A stretch of 64,000 bases of DNA from Actinophytocola sp. (GTDB lineage: Bacteria; Actinomycetota; Actinomycetes; Mycobacteriales; Pseudonocardiaceae): contig WHTY01000011.1 of assembly GCA_009377475.1 (NCBI GenBank), positions 1 through 64,000 of the forward strand, given 5' to 3'. Numbering within the stretch: position 1 is the first letter of the stretch; each line of letters begins with the position of its first letter. Position numbers and translations under genes: made by a program. Under the pieces are notes generated by a model. It had not been told where the DNA came from. It made no database searches and was given only the letters and a program-made list of their open reading frames with translations. Of the stretch, positions 54,552-63,242 are shown in pieces.

Positions 54552-55632
54552 CGACTCGCTGCTCGACGACCCCGTGAGGTTGGCCGACGCCGACACCTCG
54601 GGTGTGCTGCGCGCGACCGCGATGGCGGGCGCGCAGGTGCGCTCGGTGGTGGAGCGCGCGGCCGAACTGGACCTGGACGCCCGCCTCGACGTCGGCCGAC
54701 CCCGTTCCGTGGTGCTCGTCGGCCGGTCCGGCGTCGGCAGGCCGGTGATGCGGCTGCTCGCCGCGCTGCTCGGCCCGAGCTGTCCCACGCCGATCGTGCT
54801 GGCCGACGTCGTCCCGAGCTGGGTGGGCGCGCTCGACGTCGTCTACGCCCACACCGACGACCCTGGCGACGACGAGTTGGTCAGCTCGCTGGCGCGGGCC
54901 AGCCGTTACGGCGCCGCCGTGGTGCTGACCGCCCCTGACGAGGGTCCCATCGCCACCGCGGTGGCGGGCAAGGGCACGCTGATCGCGCCGCGCGTCGTCG
55001 TCGGGCCGGACCGCATCTTCGCGACGGTGTTCACCACCGGCCTCCGAATGCTGTCCGCGCTTGGTCTGCTCGACGTCGACGTCGAAGCGCTCGCCGACGA
55101 GTTGGACGCCGAAGCCGAGCGGGGCCACCTGCAACACGAGTCGTTCGTCAACCCGGCGAAGTCGCTCGGGATGGCGATCGCCGACCGGACACCGCTGCTG
55201 TGGGGCCTCGACCCGGTCGCGGGCGCGGTGGCCGAGCACGCGGCGTACCTGCTCGCGGCGGATGCGGCCGTCGTCGCGGACGCCGCCGAGTACCGGCACG
55301 CCTTCGCAAGGGGCGCGCTCTATCACGAGGTCGTTTCGGGCAGTGGCGGACATGACATCTTCGCCGACCCCGACGATCCCGATATTTCGGTCAGCAGGCG
55401 TAGGCTGCTCCTGCTCTCGGTCCGGCATGACGGTGCGGCCGCCGCCGCGCGCCGTGCCGCGACCGAGGTGTTCTCCTCGGCGGAGGTCATCGACGTCGCC
55501 GATGAGATCGGTGCCGCAGAGCCGGTCGTCGCCGCCGTGCTCGCGCTGCGCTTCGAGCTAGCCGCGGTGTACCTCGGGCTCGGGGCGGGCACCATCGGCG
55601 GCGCGAACCGGTTCAGTCCGGTGCAGTCCTGA
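54541..55632 (+). CDS. SIS-domain phosphosugar isomerase-like protein (Rv3256c type)
   Basis: 363 residues with two SIS halves: the first with VVLVGRSGVGRPVMRLLAALLG (about 58-80), the second with SLGMAIADRTPLLWG and LLAADAAVVA. This is the bifunctional phosphoglucose/phosphomannose isomerase family, but the catalytic Glu/His set is not clearly visible. It could provide fructose-6-P/mannose-6-P interconversion or act as a regulator in mannose metabolism. It overlaps the Trm112 gene and is followed 21 bases later by manA. Confidence 0.8.
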   Translation: MVFDDSLLDDPVRLADADTSGVLRATAMAGAQVRSVVERAAELDLDARLDVGRPRSVVLVGRSGVGRPVMRLLAALLGPSCPTPIVLADVVPSWVGALDVVYAHTDDPGDDELVSSLARASRYGAAVVLTAPDEGPIATAVAGKGTLIAPRVVVGPDRIFATVFTTGLRMLSALGLLDVDVEALADELDAEAERGHLQHESFVNPAKSLGMAIADRTPLLWGLDPVAGAVAEHAAYLLAADAAVVADAAEYRHAFARGALYHEVVSGSGGHDIFADPDDPDISVSRRRLLLLSVRHDGAAAAARRAATEVFSSAEVIDVADEIGAAEPVVAAVLALRFELAAVYLGLGAGTIGGANRFSPVQS

Positions 55633-55653
55633 GCCCGGTCGAGGAGCGAAGAC

Positions 55654-56889
55654 GTGGAGTTACTGCACAACGCGGTGCGGCCGTACGCGTGGGGATCGCG
55701 GACGGCGATCGCGGAACTGCTGGGAAAGCCCGTGCCCGCACCGCATCCCGAGGCCGAGTTGTGGATGGGCGCCCACCCGGGCGACCCCTCCCGGGTGGGT
55801 CGCACCGAGGGTGACGAGCGCAGCCTGTGCGACGTCGTGGCAGAGGATCCGGAAGGCGCGCTGGGCGCGTCGTGCGCGCGGCGCTGGGACGGTCGGCTGC
55901 CGTTCCTGCTCAAGGTGCTCGCGGCCGAGGAGCCGCTGTCCATGCAGGCCCACCCGACGGCAGCGCAAGCCGCAGAGGGCTACGCCCGCGAGGAGGCGGC
56001 AGGCATCCCGCGCGACGCGCCGGAACGCAACTACCCGGACCCGACCGCGAAGCCGGAGCTGGTGTGCGCGCTGACGGAGTTCGAGGTGCTGGCAGGGTTC
56101 GCCGACGCCGCTCGCACCGTGCGGCTGCTGCGCGCCATCGAGACGCCGGAGCTCGCCGCCTACACGGAGCTGCTGGCCGGGCAGCCGGACACCGACGGAC
56201 TGCGCGCGCTGTTCACCACGTGGATCACGTTGCCGCAGCAGCGCATCGACGACCTGCTGCCGGACGTCCTCAAGTCGTGCGCCAGGCATGCCGAGGCGGG
56301 CGGCGAGTTCGCCGCCGAGTGCGCGACCGTCGTCCAGCTCGGGGATGAGCACCCGCACGACGCGGGCGTGCTGACGTCGTTGCTGCTCAACCAGATCGAG
56401 CTTGGCGCGGGCGAGGCGCTGTACCTGCCAGCAGGGAACCTGCACCTCTACCTGCGCGGCACGGCGGTGGAGATCCTGGCCAACTCCGACAACATACTGC
56501 GCGGCGGGCTGACACCGAAGCACGTCGACGTCCCCGAGCTGCTGCGGGTGGTGGACTTCTCGCGCGGCAACGTGCCGGTGCTGCGCGGCGAGCCGGACGG
56601 CGACCAGCGGCTGCGGGTGTATCGCACCGACGCGCCGGAGTTCGAGCTGTCCCGCGTGGAGTGGCCGGAGGGCGACAACGGCCCCGTCGAACTGCCGGCT
56701 GGCCCGCAGATCGTGCTGTGCACCAGGGGCGGCGCGGTGCTGCGCGAGACCACCACCGGCCGCGAGCTGCGGCTGTGCCGGGGTGAGTCGGCGTGGCTTG
56801 CCGCCCGCGACGGCGCGGTGTCCGTCCGCCCCACGACGTCGACGCAGCCCGCGCAGTTGTTCCGCGCCACCGCAGGCCCCGCTGACTGA
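55654..56889 (+). CDS. manA: Mannose-6-phosphate isomerase, class I
   Basis: 411 residues. Zinc ligands: QAHP (Gln-x-His), E in the KPELVCAL segment (about residue 135) and His in YLPAGNLHLYL (about 265). N-terminal NAVRPYAWGSRTAIAELLG is typical. It interconverts fructose-6-P and mannose-6-P, supplying manB. The C-terminal cupin-like half has CTRGGAVLRE and LCRGESAWLAA. GTG at 55654 has GAGGAGCGAAGAC upstream. Last gene of the mannose operon. Confidence 0.95.
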   Translation: MELLHNAVRPYAWGSRTAIAELLGKPVPAPHPEAELWMGAHPGDPSRVGRTEGDERSLCDVVAEDPEGALGASCARRWDGRLPFLLKVLAAEEPLSMQAHPTAAQAAEGYAREEAAGIPRDAPERNYPDPTAKPELVCALTEFEVLAGFADAARTVRLLRAIETPELAAYTELLAGQPDTDGLRALFTTWITLPQQRIDDLLPDVLKSCARHAEAGGEFAAECATVVQLGDEHPHDAGVLTSLLLNQIELGAGEALYLPAGNLHLYLRGTAVEILANSDNILRGGLTPKHVDVPELLRVVDFSRGNVPVLRGEPDGDQRLRVYRTDAPEFELSRVEWPEGDNGPVELPAGPQIVLCTRGGAVLRETTTGRELRLCRGESAWLAARDGAVSVRPTTSTQPAQLFRATAGPAD

Positions 56890-56975
56890 CGCCTACCCCG
56901 CGCCGCATCCGGCGCCGAGGCCGTCCGTACTAAGCTGCCGCTGCGATACAGCGAGCGAAACCAGGGGAGAAAAGC

Positions 56976-57905
56976 GTGGCAGCAGACGGCAGCACCAAGG
57001 CGATCCTGGCGGCGTTGTTCGCCAACGCGGGCATCGCGGTCGCCAAGTTCATCGGCGCTGGCCTGACCGGATCGTCGTCGATGATGGCCGAGGGCGTGCA
57101 CTCGGTCGCGGACACCTCCAACCAGGCGCTGCTGCTGCTCGGGAAGAAGACGTCGCAGCGGCGCGCGACGAAGCAGCACCCGTTCGGCTACGGCAGGGAC
57201 CGCTACTTCTACTCGTTCATCGTCGCGCTGCTGCTGTTCTCGCTCGGCTCGTTGTTCGCGCTGTACGAGGGCTTCCACAAGATCTCGGAGCCGGAGGACC
57301 TGCGCTCGCCGATGGTGGCGATCGTGATCCTGCTGGTCGCCATCGGGCTGGAGACGTACAGCTTCCGCACCGCCATCGTGGAGTCACGCAAGGTCAAGGG
57401 CGACGCGACCTGGTGGGAGTTCATCCGCCAGTCCAAGGTGCCGGAGCTGCCGGTGGTGCTGCTTGAGGACGCCGGGGCGCTGGTCGGCCTGGTGTTCGCG
57501 CTGTTCGGTGTCAGCCTGGCTGTGGTCACCGGCGACCCGGTCTGGGACGCCGTCGGCACCATCATGATCGGTGTGCTGCTCGGCGTCATCGCGATCGTGC
57601 TGATCATCGAGATGAAGGGCCTGCTGATCGGGGAGGGTTCGTCCGACGACGAGCTCGATCTGATCGTGGCCGAGTTGGAGCAGGGGTCGGTCGAGCGGGT
57701 GATCCACATCCGCACGCAGTACATCGGGCCGGAGGAGCTGCTGGTCGCCGCCAAGGTCGCGCTGACTCGCGGTATGGCGCTTGCCGACGTCGCGAGCGCG
57801 ATAGACGACGCCGAGGAGCGCGTCCGCACCAAGGTCCCCGCCGCGCGGCTGATCTACCTGGAGCCCGACCTGGACCGCACCCCGGAGACGGCGCCCACTG
57901 CGTGA
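56976..57905 (+). CDS. Cation diffusion facilitator family transporter
   Basis: 309 residues, six transmembrane helices and a cytoplasmic C-terminal ferredoxin-like domain (about 215-300). The TM2 metal site is HSVAD (H42, D46). TM5 begins LLEDAGALVGLVFAL, in which the second metal residue pattern is D-x-x-A, unlike the HxxxD of zinc transporters, so the metal ion is uncertain (Zn, Mn or Fe). GGGGAGAAAAGC lies before the GTG at 56976. It is 86 bases after manA. Confidence 0.9.
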   Translation: MAADGSTKAILAALFANAGIAVAKFIGAGLTGSSSMMAEGVHSVADTSNQALLLLGKKTSQRRATKQHPFGYGRDRYFYSFIVALLLFSLGSLFALYEGFHKISEPEDLRSPMVAIVILLVAIGLETYSFRTAIVESRKVKGDATWWEFIRQSKVPELPVVLLEDAGALVGLVFALFGVSLAVVTGDPVWDAVGTIMIGVLLGVIAIVLIIEMKGLLIGEGSSDDELDLIVAELEQGSVERVIHIRTQYIGPEELLVAAKVALTRGMALADVASAIDDAEERVRTKVPAARLIYLEPDLDRTPETAPTA

Positions 57906-57912
57906 CACCGAT

Positions 57913-57995
57913 GCGGTGAACGACGCTTTCCCTGCACTGGATGCACTGAAAGCGTCATTCACCGCGTCCAACGCAGCGAAAGCGTCATTCACCGC
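57913..57995. repeat. 18-bp inverted/direct repeat cluster at convergent gene ends
   Basis: GAAAGCGTCATTCACCGC occurs twice (57948-57965 and 57978-57995, period 30) and once inverted with a single mismatch (57913-57930). The left arm and either right arm can form a hairpin. It covers the convergent stops of the CDF and membrane-hydrolase genes; the last copy overlaps the end of the latter. Confidence 0.85.
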
Positions 57996-60361
57996 AGGCC
58001 GCTCCCGCCGTTGGGCCGGGACAGGTCGGGGAACAGCGACGGCTGCTCCTGCGCCTGGCGGACGGCGACGCCGGGGATCTCCAGCCCAGCGGCCATGGCG
58101 ACGGCGCGGTCCCACTCCGGGTCGACCAGGTAGTCGTTGTGGCGGAGCACGCCCGCCGCCCAGCGTCGGCACTCCTCGGCGCGCGGCACCGGGTCGGCCA
58201 GCCAGTGATCCCCGCCGAGGACAAGGCTGTTCGCCTTGCCGCGCACGGCGGCTGGCAGCGGCCCGATGGTGCCGTCGGTGAGGTAGCCGATGCCGAGCAG
58301 CTGTCCGCCGACGACCTGGTGCCGCCACGTCGTCACGCCGCCACCGAACGAGTCGGTCCCTCGGCACAGCCCGCGCCAGCGGCCGTCCAACGCGCCGTAG
58401 AGCGTGCCAAGGGTTGCCGCGGACAACAGCGACGGGAACGCCCGCTGGTAGCCCCACTGCGCAGGAGTGCCCGCCGTGATCAGTCCGACGCGCTCGCGCT
58501 CCTGGTCGCTCAGCTCGGTCGACAGTCGCGCCGCCGCGATCATGGCGAGCAGCCCGCCGTGGCTGTACCCGGACAGCACCACCCGGCTGTCCGGCTCCCG
58601 CAGGTGGTGGCGGACCCGCGCCACCAGGTCGGGCACAACCTTCACCGCGTAGGACGGCGGCACGATCGGATGCGCCCGCCTCGGCCAGAAGAACACCAGG
58701 TCCGCCAGCACGCCAAGGCTTCTGCGGCGGAGCGGGTCAAGCGCCGCCGTGTACACCGTGCGCACCAGTCCCGCCGCGAACAGCCCCAGCGCAAGGATGC
58801 CGAGTCCGGCGAAGGGCTCAAGCCACTCCGGCAGCGCCCGGTCGGTCACCCGCAGCGCCACCAGCGGCACCGCACCCGCGCCGAGCAGCAACGCCATCGC
58901 GGCGACGCGCCGGTGCAGATGTTTGCGCTCGATGATCGCGGTGGCCCAGACGTCCGCCGCCGTCCGCTGCTCATCGCCACTGGTCTGCAACAGGTGCACG
59001 ATCTGTGGGATGCCCCGCAACTTCCTGCGCAGCGGGATCGCCACCAGGTACGTGCCTGCCCACGCCAGCGCGGCGATGATCGTGCCAGCGCCCCACAACA
59101 CCGTCACGGAGGTGTAGCTGGGCGGCAGCACCAGCTCCTGCCCGCCGAGCAACTGCCGCGCCGTGATCGCGACACCCGCGCCGAAACCTGCGCCGAGCAG
59201 GCAGGCGAGCACCACCGTCGGCGCGGCGACCCAGCCACCGAGCCACGGCCGCAACCGGTGCGGCAGCGTGCGCCACTGTCGCCGTGCCAGCAGGGCCAGC
59301 GGCGCGAGCACAAGGCTGAACGCCGTCGCCGTCGCGAGCAGCAGTACGAGCAGTCCCTCGGCCATCGCGTCCACACCGGGCAGTGCCGCGCCGCTGCCCG
59401 CGCCAGGGGTGAGCGGCGAGCCGATCACCGTGGCCACCACGACCAGCGCGACGCCGAGGGTGAGCAGCCCGGCCACGAGCACCGGCGGCAGCAGCGTGCG
59501 CAGCCAGTCCGCGATGTCGTCGAGGAGCGCGGTGGCCACCGCCGTCAGGCCGAAGAACCCGAGTGCGACGAGCCAGAGGATGAACGCGGCGGTGTCGCTC
59601 GGCGGTGTGAACACCCCGCCGAGCGGCAGCAGCGCGACGCAGGCGAGCGCTGCGATGGTGTGCAGTCCGCGCAGCACGCCCGCGTTGCGGTGCGCGTACA
59701 GCGAGTGGCCAGGAACGGCGTCCGGCGATGGCCGCGACGCCGTCGTCAGCACGGGAATCTCGGCGCGCTGCCAACTGTGGGCCGACACCCGGTACAGCGC
59801 CGCGATCACCAGCAGCGGCGGCGCCATCCCGACCACGGTGCGCACGACATCGCCCTCGCGGATCACGTCGGGGATGCTGGCGAGGCAGCCAGTGCCCGGG
59901 GCGAGACACTGGGCGGCGAGCAGGTCAAGGCTGATCACGCCGACCTGGGTGACGAACAGCGCTGTCAGCAGCAGCCCGAACACCCGCAACAGCGCTTGGC
60001 TCAGCGTCAGCAGCGCGCGGGCGGCCCTGCTGCCCTCCAGCGCTGGTGGCAGCATGCCGTGGGCGACGTTGGCCAGTGAGAACGGAAACAGCAGCGCCCA
60101 CGCCGCTTTGGTGGCGCCACCCGACGTCATCTTGTGCCACAGGTAACCCTCGACGGTGCGCGGGATCGCGCGCCCGAGCGCGTGCAGCACCGGGCCGGCC
60201 ACCGGTCTGCGCAGCCGGTCGGCGGGCCGGACGATCTCGCCGGTCTCGTCGCCCGCGACGGTTACCGTGGCGACCGAGTCCAGCAGTTGTTCACCGTTGA
60301 CGCCGACGAGTCCTGGCACTCGCAGTTCGATGACACGGGCATCAGGGCCGGGCAGCGACAT
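57989..60361 (-). CDS. Polytopic membrane protein with C-terminal alpha/beta-hydrolase (lipase-like) domain
   Basis: 790 residues. N-terminal VIELRVPGLVGVNGEQLLD (11-29) is a soluble motif of an actinobacterial family. About ten transmembrane helices lie between 85 and 540. The C-terminal region (about 560-760) is an alpha/beta-hydrolase with nucleophile elbow GYSHGG, S600, preceded by the strand SRVVLSG; candidate catalytic acid and His lie in later segments (around DHWLADP). No signal peptide cleavage. Substrate unknown; a membrane lipid or cell-wall ester is a reasonable guess. The ATG at 60361 is the start. Confidence 0.72.
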   Translation of the reverse strand: MSLPGPDARVIELRVPGLVGVNGEQLLDSVATVTVAGDETGEIVRPADRLRRPVAGPVLHALGRAIPRTVEGYLWHKMTSGGATKAAWALLFPFSLANVAHGMLPPALEGSRAARALLTLSQALLRVFGLLLTALFVTQVGVISLDLLAAQCLAPGTGCLASIPDVIREGDVVRTVVGMAPPLLVIAALYRVSAHSWQRAEIPVLTTASRPSPDAVPGHSLYAHRNAGVLRGLHTIAALACVALLPLGGVFTPPSDTAAFILWLVALGFFGLTAVATALLDDIADWLRTLLPPVLVAGLLTLGVALVVVATVIGSPLTPGAGSGAALPGVDAMAEGLLVLLLATATAFSLVLAPLALLARRQWRTLPHRLRPWLGGWVAAPTVVLACLLGAGFGAGVAITARQLLGGQELVLPPSYTSVTVLWGAGTIIAALAWAGTYLVAIPLRRKLRGIPQIVHLLQTSGDEQRTAADVWATAIIERKHLHRRVAAMALLLGAGAVPLVALRVTDRALPEWLEPFAGLGILALGLFAAGLVRTVYTAALDPLRRRSLGVLADLVFFWPRRAHPIVPPSYAVKVVPDLVARVRHHLREPDSRVVLSGYSHGGLLAMIAAARLSTELSDQERERVGLITAGTPAQWGYQRAFPSLLSAATLGTLYGALDGRWRGLCRGTDSFGGGVTTWRHQVVGGQLLGIGYLTDGTIGPLPAAVRGKANSLVLGGDHWLADPVPRAEECRRWAAGVLRHNDYLVDPEWDRAVAMAAGLEIPGVAVRQAQEQPSLFPDLSRPNGGSGLR

Positions 60362-60693
60362 TCACGACCTCGCACGTCACGGGACGGGACACTGTTCCTC
60401 CGCGGGTGGCTTGGGGCCGAATCTCACTCTGCCCCATGAGTCGGCCCGGTCACAGGGTCTTGGCACGGTAATCGCCGCAGGTCGGCGACACGCGCAGGAA
60501 ACGCCAGCCGGGCGGGGAAAACACGCGGTCGGGGGTGCGGGCGTCCGGCGAAAGCAGGGGGCTGTTTGGTTCATTCGGGGCCTTTGACAGGGTTCATCAC
60601 TCCATAGAGTGAGGCGTTCCCGCCGGCGGCGACAGGGCCGCGTGGCGTACCGGAGCGTCGGCTGACGTCACCGAGTACAGCGGCGTCAGCGAG
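60362..60693 (+). other. Intergenic region and likely promoter upstream of the truncated LppX-like gene
   Basis: 332 bases without a gene. TTGACA (60584-60589) and TAGAGT (60605-60610), spacing 15, form a possible promoter. A GTG at 60609 starts an 18-codon Arg-rich frame (MRRSRRRRQGRVAYRSVG) that looks like the beginning of a signal peptide cut off by a deletion or shift. The main frame is closed by TGA just upstream at 60610-60612. Confidence 0.45.
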
Positions 60694-61413
60694 TTGGCCG
60701 CGGCGGCCAACGCTGCGGTCGCGGCGAAGCAGACGGTGTCGTTCGAGGTCGGCGACTACAGCGGCAAGGACCCGGTGGGCACGGGGCAACTGCGGTTCGG
60801 GGACGACGGTAGCGCCATCGCGATGCGCAGCGTCCAGGATGGCGAAGAGTTCGAGTTCCGCGCGGTGGACGGCGTGATCTACATGAAGGCCACCGGTGAG
60901 CTGGGCGGCATGGCCGGTGGCAAGCCGTGGCTCACGTTCAGCGAAGACGGCGACGACCCGATCTCCCAGGTCATGGGCGGCCTGCTCACGGGCATGGCCA
61001 AGGAGGTGGACCCGGCTCGCACCTTCGAGATCACCGATGCCGCTGGCAGCATCGCGTCGGCCGAGTCGGACATGATCGACGGCGACGCGGTCATGCGTTA
61101 CACGATCGATCTCGAGACCGAGCGGCTGATCGACCATGTGGCGAACACGTCGGGTAAGGACTCGTTGCAGGTCAAGGCGATGCGGACGGCGCTGGACCAG
61201 GGCGTCACCTCGGTGAGCACGGAAGTGTGGCTCGATGGCGACGACCTGCCACGCCGATTCGTGGTGGCCGACGTCCCCGCGCTCGCGCAGGACGGGGCGC
61301 CCAGCGGCGATGGCCTGCCGCGAGTGACCATCACCTACTCGGACTGGGGCGGGGACGTCGACGTGGACGCACCGCCGCAGAACGAGGTCGGTACTGTCCA
61401 GATGCCAGGCTGA
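60694..61413 (+). CDS. LppX/LprG-like protein lacking its signal peptide (possibly truncated)
   Basis: 239 residues from a TTG at 60694, the only plausible start in frame. Coding similarity to the next gene begins a dozen codons earlier (DVTEYSGVSEL), so the real 5' end is missing. The fold is the lipoprotein LolA/LppX half-barrel: KQTVSFEVGDYSG, FEFRAVDGVIYMKATG, MRYTIDLETERLIDHV, DLPRRFVVADVP and TYSDWG. Without a lipobox the protein would stay in the cytosol, so this is either a pseudogene remnant or a domain-only paralogue. It lies 25 bases upstream of its intact relative. Confidence 0.6.
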   Translation: MAAAANAAVAAKQTVSFEVGDYSGKDPVGTGQLRFGDDGSAIAMRSVQDGEEFEFRAVDGVIYMKATGELGGMAGGKPWLTFSEDGDDPISQVMGGLLTGMAKEVDPARTFEITDAAGSIASAESDMIDGDAVMRYTIDLETERLIDHVANTSGKDSLQVKAMRTALDQGVTSVSTEVWLDGDDLPRRFVVADVPALAQDGAPSGDGLPRVTITYSDWGGDVDVDAPPQNEVGTVQMPG

Positions 61414-61437
61414 CACGAACGGAGGAGGAGCGCTGCG

Positions 61438-62439
61438 GTGATGCGACGGGCTGGGGTGCTGGTCGTCAGCATGCTGTTGGCCGTGCTGACCGGCTGCGAA
61501 CCGGGAGGCGGCGACACCGCGGCGCCCACCACCAGTGCGGAACCGAACCTCGAGGCGCACACGAGCGTCCTCGAGTTGATTCGGGCGGCGGACGAGGCGG
61601 CCACGCGGCGCGGCACGGTGTCGTTCCGGCTCGACGACGGCACGCGGCCGCAGCGCGGCGGCACGCCGCAGCCGAACGGTGCCGCAGCCCAGCCGAACGG
61701 CACGCAGGTCCAGCCGCAGCGGAACGGCGTGCAGGCTCCGCCGCGGCAGCGGAACGGTGCGCAGGCCAAGCGCGGCGCGAACACGCCGAAGAAGCCGCTT
61801 CCCCTCGCCGCCGGTCGGCTGGCTTACGGGAAGCAGAGCGTCGACGTGCTGGTCCGCACCCTGCGCCGCGTCCAGAACTTCGAGTTCCGCGCCATCGACG
61901 GGTCGGTGTTCGCGCAGCCGACCGGCGCGCTCCTGCCCATCGCCAACGGCATGCCGTGGCTCCGGCTGCACGACTCGCCAGCGAGCCCACTGTCGCAGCT
62001 ACTCGACCCCGCGCTGGTCGACGCGCCGAGCACCGTCGACCCGACGCGGACGTTCGACCTGCTCGTCGCGGCGGGCACGATCGCGAGCAGCGAGCGGGCG
62101 ACACTGGGTGGCGCCGAGGTCACGCGGTACGACGTCGACCTCGACGTCGAGCGGCTCGCCGAGCACATCCGGCTCAGCTCGGGGGACCAGCCGAGGCCGG
62201 CGATCGTGGGCGCACTGCGCACGCTCGCGGAGCAGGGCACGACGACCGCGCCGGTCACCGTGTTTCTCGACCGGCACAATCTGCCGCGCCGCATCAAACT
62301 GCCCAACCTCGCCGCGCTGCCGAATCGCGGCCCCGACGCCACGGACCTGCCGATGCTCATCGTGAACTACCGCGACTGGGGCACACCGCCCGGCGTGGCC
62401 GTGCCGCCAGCGGGCACGGTGGCCACCGTGCCCGGCTGA
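61438..62439 (+). CDS. LppX/LprG-like lipoprotein with low-complexity insert
   Basis: 333 residues. Signal peptide with lipobox LAVLTGC (C20). Residues 25-60 and about 62-120 are hydrophilic; 62-120 is a P/Q/N/G/R-rich insert made of QPNG- and QRNG-like units. The LppX/LolA-like core begins near 120: NFEFRAIDGSVFAQPTG, RTFDLLVAAGTIASSE, VTRYDVDLDVERLAEHI, FLDRHNLPRRIKLPNL and NYRDWG. LppX-type proteins carry complex lipids across the periplasm; LprG binds triacylated glycolipids. GGAGGAG precedes the GTG. Confidence 0.8.
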   Translation: MMRRAGVLVVSMLLAVLTGCEPGGGDTAAPTTSAEPNLEAHTSVLELIRAADEAATRRGTVSFRLDDGTRPQRGGTPQPNGAAAQPNGTQVQPQRNGVQAPPRQRNGAQAKRGANTPKKPLPLAAGRLAYGKQSVDVLVRTLRRVQNFEFRAIDGSVFAQPTGALLPIANGMPWLRLHDSPASPLSQLLDPALVDAPSTVDPTRTFDLLVAAGTIASSERATLGGAEVTRYDVDLDVERLAEHIRLSSGDQPRPAIVGALRTLAEQGTTTAPVTVFLDRHNLPRRIKLPNLAALPNRGPDATDLPMLIVNYRDWGTPPGVAVPPAGTVATVPG

Positions 62440-62472
62440 TCCCGCCGCCTCCCGCCGTCGCCGCGGTGCCGC

Positions 62473-62478
62473 TAGGGT
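62473..62478 (+). promoter_or_regulatory. -10 hexamer TAGGGT (tmk)
   Basis: TAGGGT with an eight-base gap to the GTG at 62487. Confidence 0.5.
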
Positions 62479-62486
62479 GGCTCGGC

Positions 62487-63122
62487 GTGGGCAGACTGAT
62501 CGTGATCGAGGGCCTGGACGGCGCGGGCAAGAACACCATGGCGCGCGCCGTCACCGAGGCGCTGACCGAGCGCGGCGCGCGGGTCATCAGCAGGGCGTTC
62601 CCCCGCTACGGCGAGGACATCCACGCCGATCTGGCGCGGGACGGGCTGCACGGCAGGCTCGGCGACCTCACCGAGTCGGTCAACGGCATGGCGCTGCTGT
62701 TCGCGCTCGACCGGCGCGCCGCCGCCGAGCAGCTCCGGGCGGACCTGGACCGAGCCGACATCGTGCTCGTCGACCGTTACGTCGCCTCCAACGCCGCCTA
62801 CGGCGCCGCGCGGCTGCGCCAGGACGCCGACGGCGAGTTCATCGACTGGGTGCGCGCCCTCGAAGTCGACCGGTTCGGCATCCCGGTGCCGGACGAACAG
62901 CTCCTGCTGCGGGTGCCGGTCGAGGTCGCCGCGGACAGGGCGCGTTCCCGCGAGTCCGACGATGCCACCCGCGCCCGCGACAGCTACGAGTCCGACGACT
63001 CGCTGCAGAGCCGCTGCGGGCGGGTGTACGAGCAGCTCGCGGAGCGAAACTGGCTGTCGCCGTGGCGGGTCGTCGACGGCGCGGGGCAGGTGGACGCGGC
63101 CTCACTGGTGGTCACGTTGTGA
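62487..63122 (+). CDS. tmk: Thymidylate kinase
   Basis: 211 residues. P-loop GLDGAGKNT (9-17), DR(Y/H) motif VDRYVASN (about 93-100) and the lid region RSRESDDATRARDSYESDD near 153-172. The P-loop uses the GLDGAGKN form known from M. tuberculosis Tmk. Phosphorylates dTMP to dTDP for DNA synthesis. The GTG at 62487 follows TAGGGT by eight bases. Order tmk-mtrA-mtrB is conserved (Rv3247c-Rv3245c). Confidence 0.94.
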   Translation: MGRLIVIEGLDGAGKNTMARAVTEALTERGARVISRAFPRYGEDIHADLARDGLHGRLGDLTESVNGMALLFALDRRAAAEQLRADLDRADIVLVDRYVASNAAYGAARLRQDADGEFIDWVRALEVDRFGIPVPDEQLLLRVPVEVAADRARSRESDDATRARDSYESDDSLQSRCGRVYEQLAERNWLSPWRVVDGAGQVDAASLVVTL

Positions 63123-63168
63123 TCGGCGGTCTGCGGTGTCGCGACATCCGATCGGGTTAATGCGGGGT

Positions 63169-63198
63169 TGACCTTCGACGCAAAGCGGCCGTATCGCC
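63169..63198 (+). promoter_or_regulatory. Candidate mtrA promoter
   Basis: TTGACC (63169-63174) and TATCGC (63193-63198) with an 18-base spacer, about 45 bases before the mtrA ATG. Confidence 0.4.
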
Positions 63199-63242
63199 GG
63201 GTCGCGCGGCGCAACACTGACCAATAGTGCGAACATGAACGC

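Noticed and set aside
61227..62486. Long Arg/Ala-rich reading frame upstream of and in frame with tmk
   Set aside because: It is the shifted-frame shadow of the two LppX-like genes; the tmk start is set by the TAGGGT-GTG arrangement.
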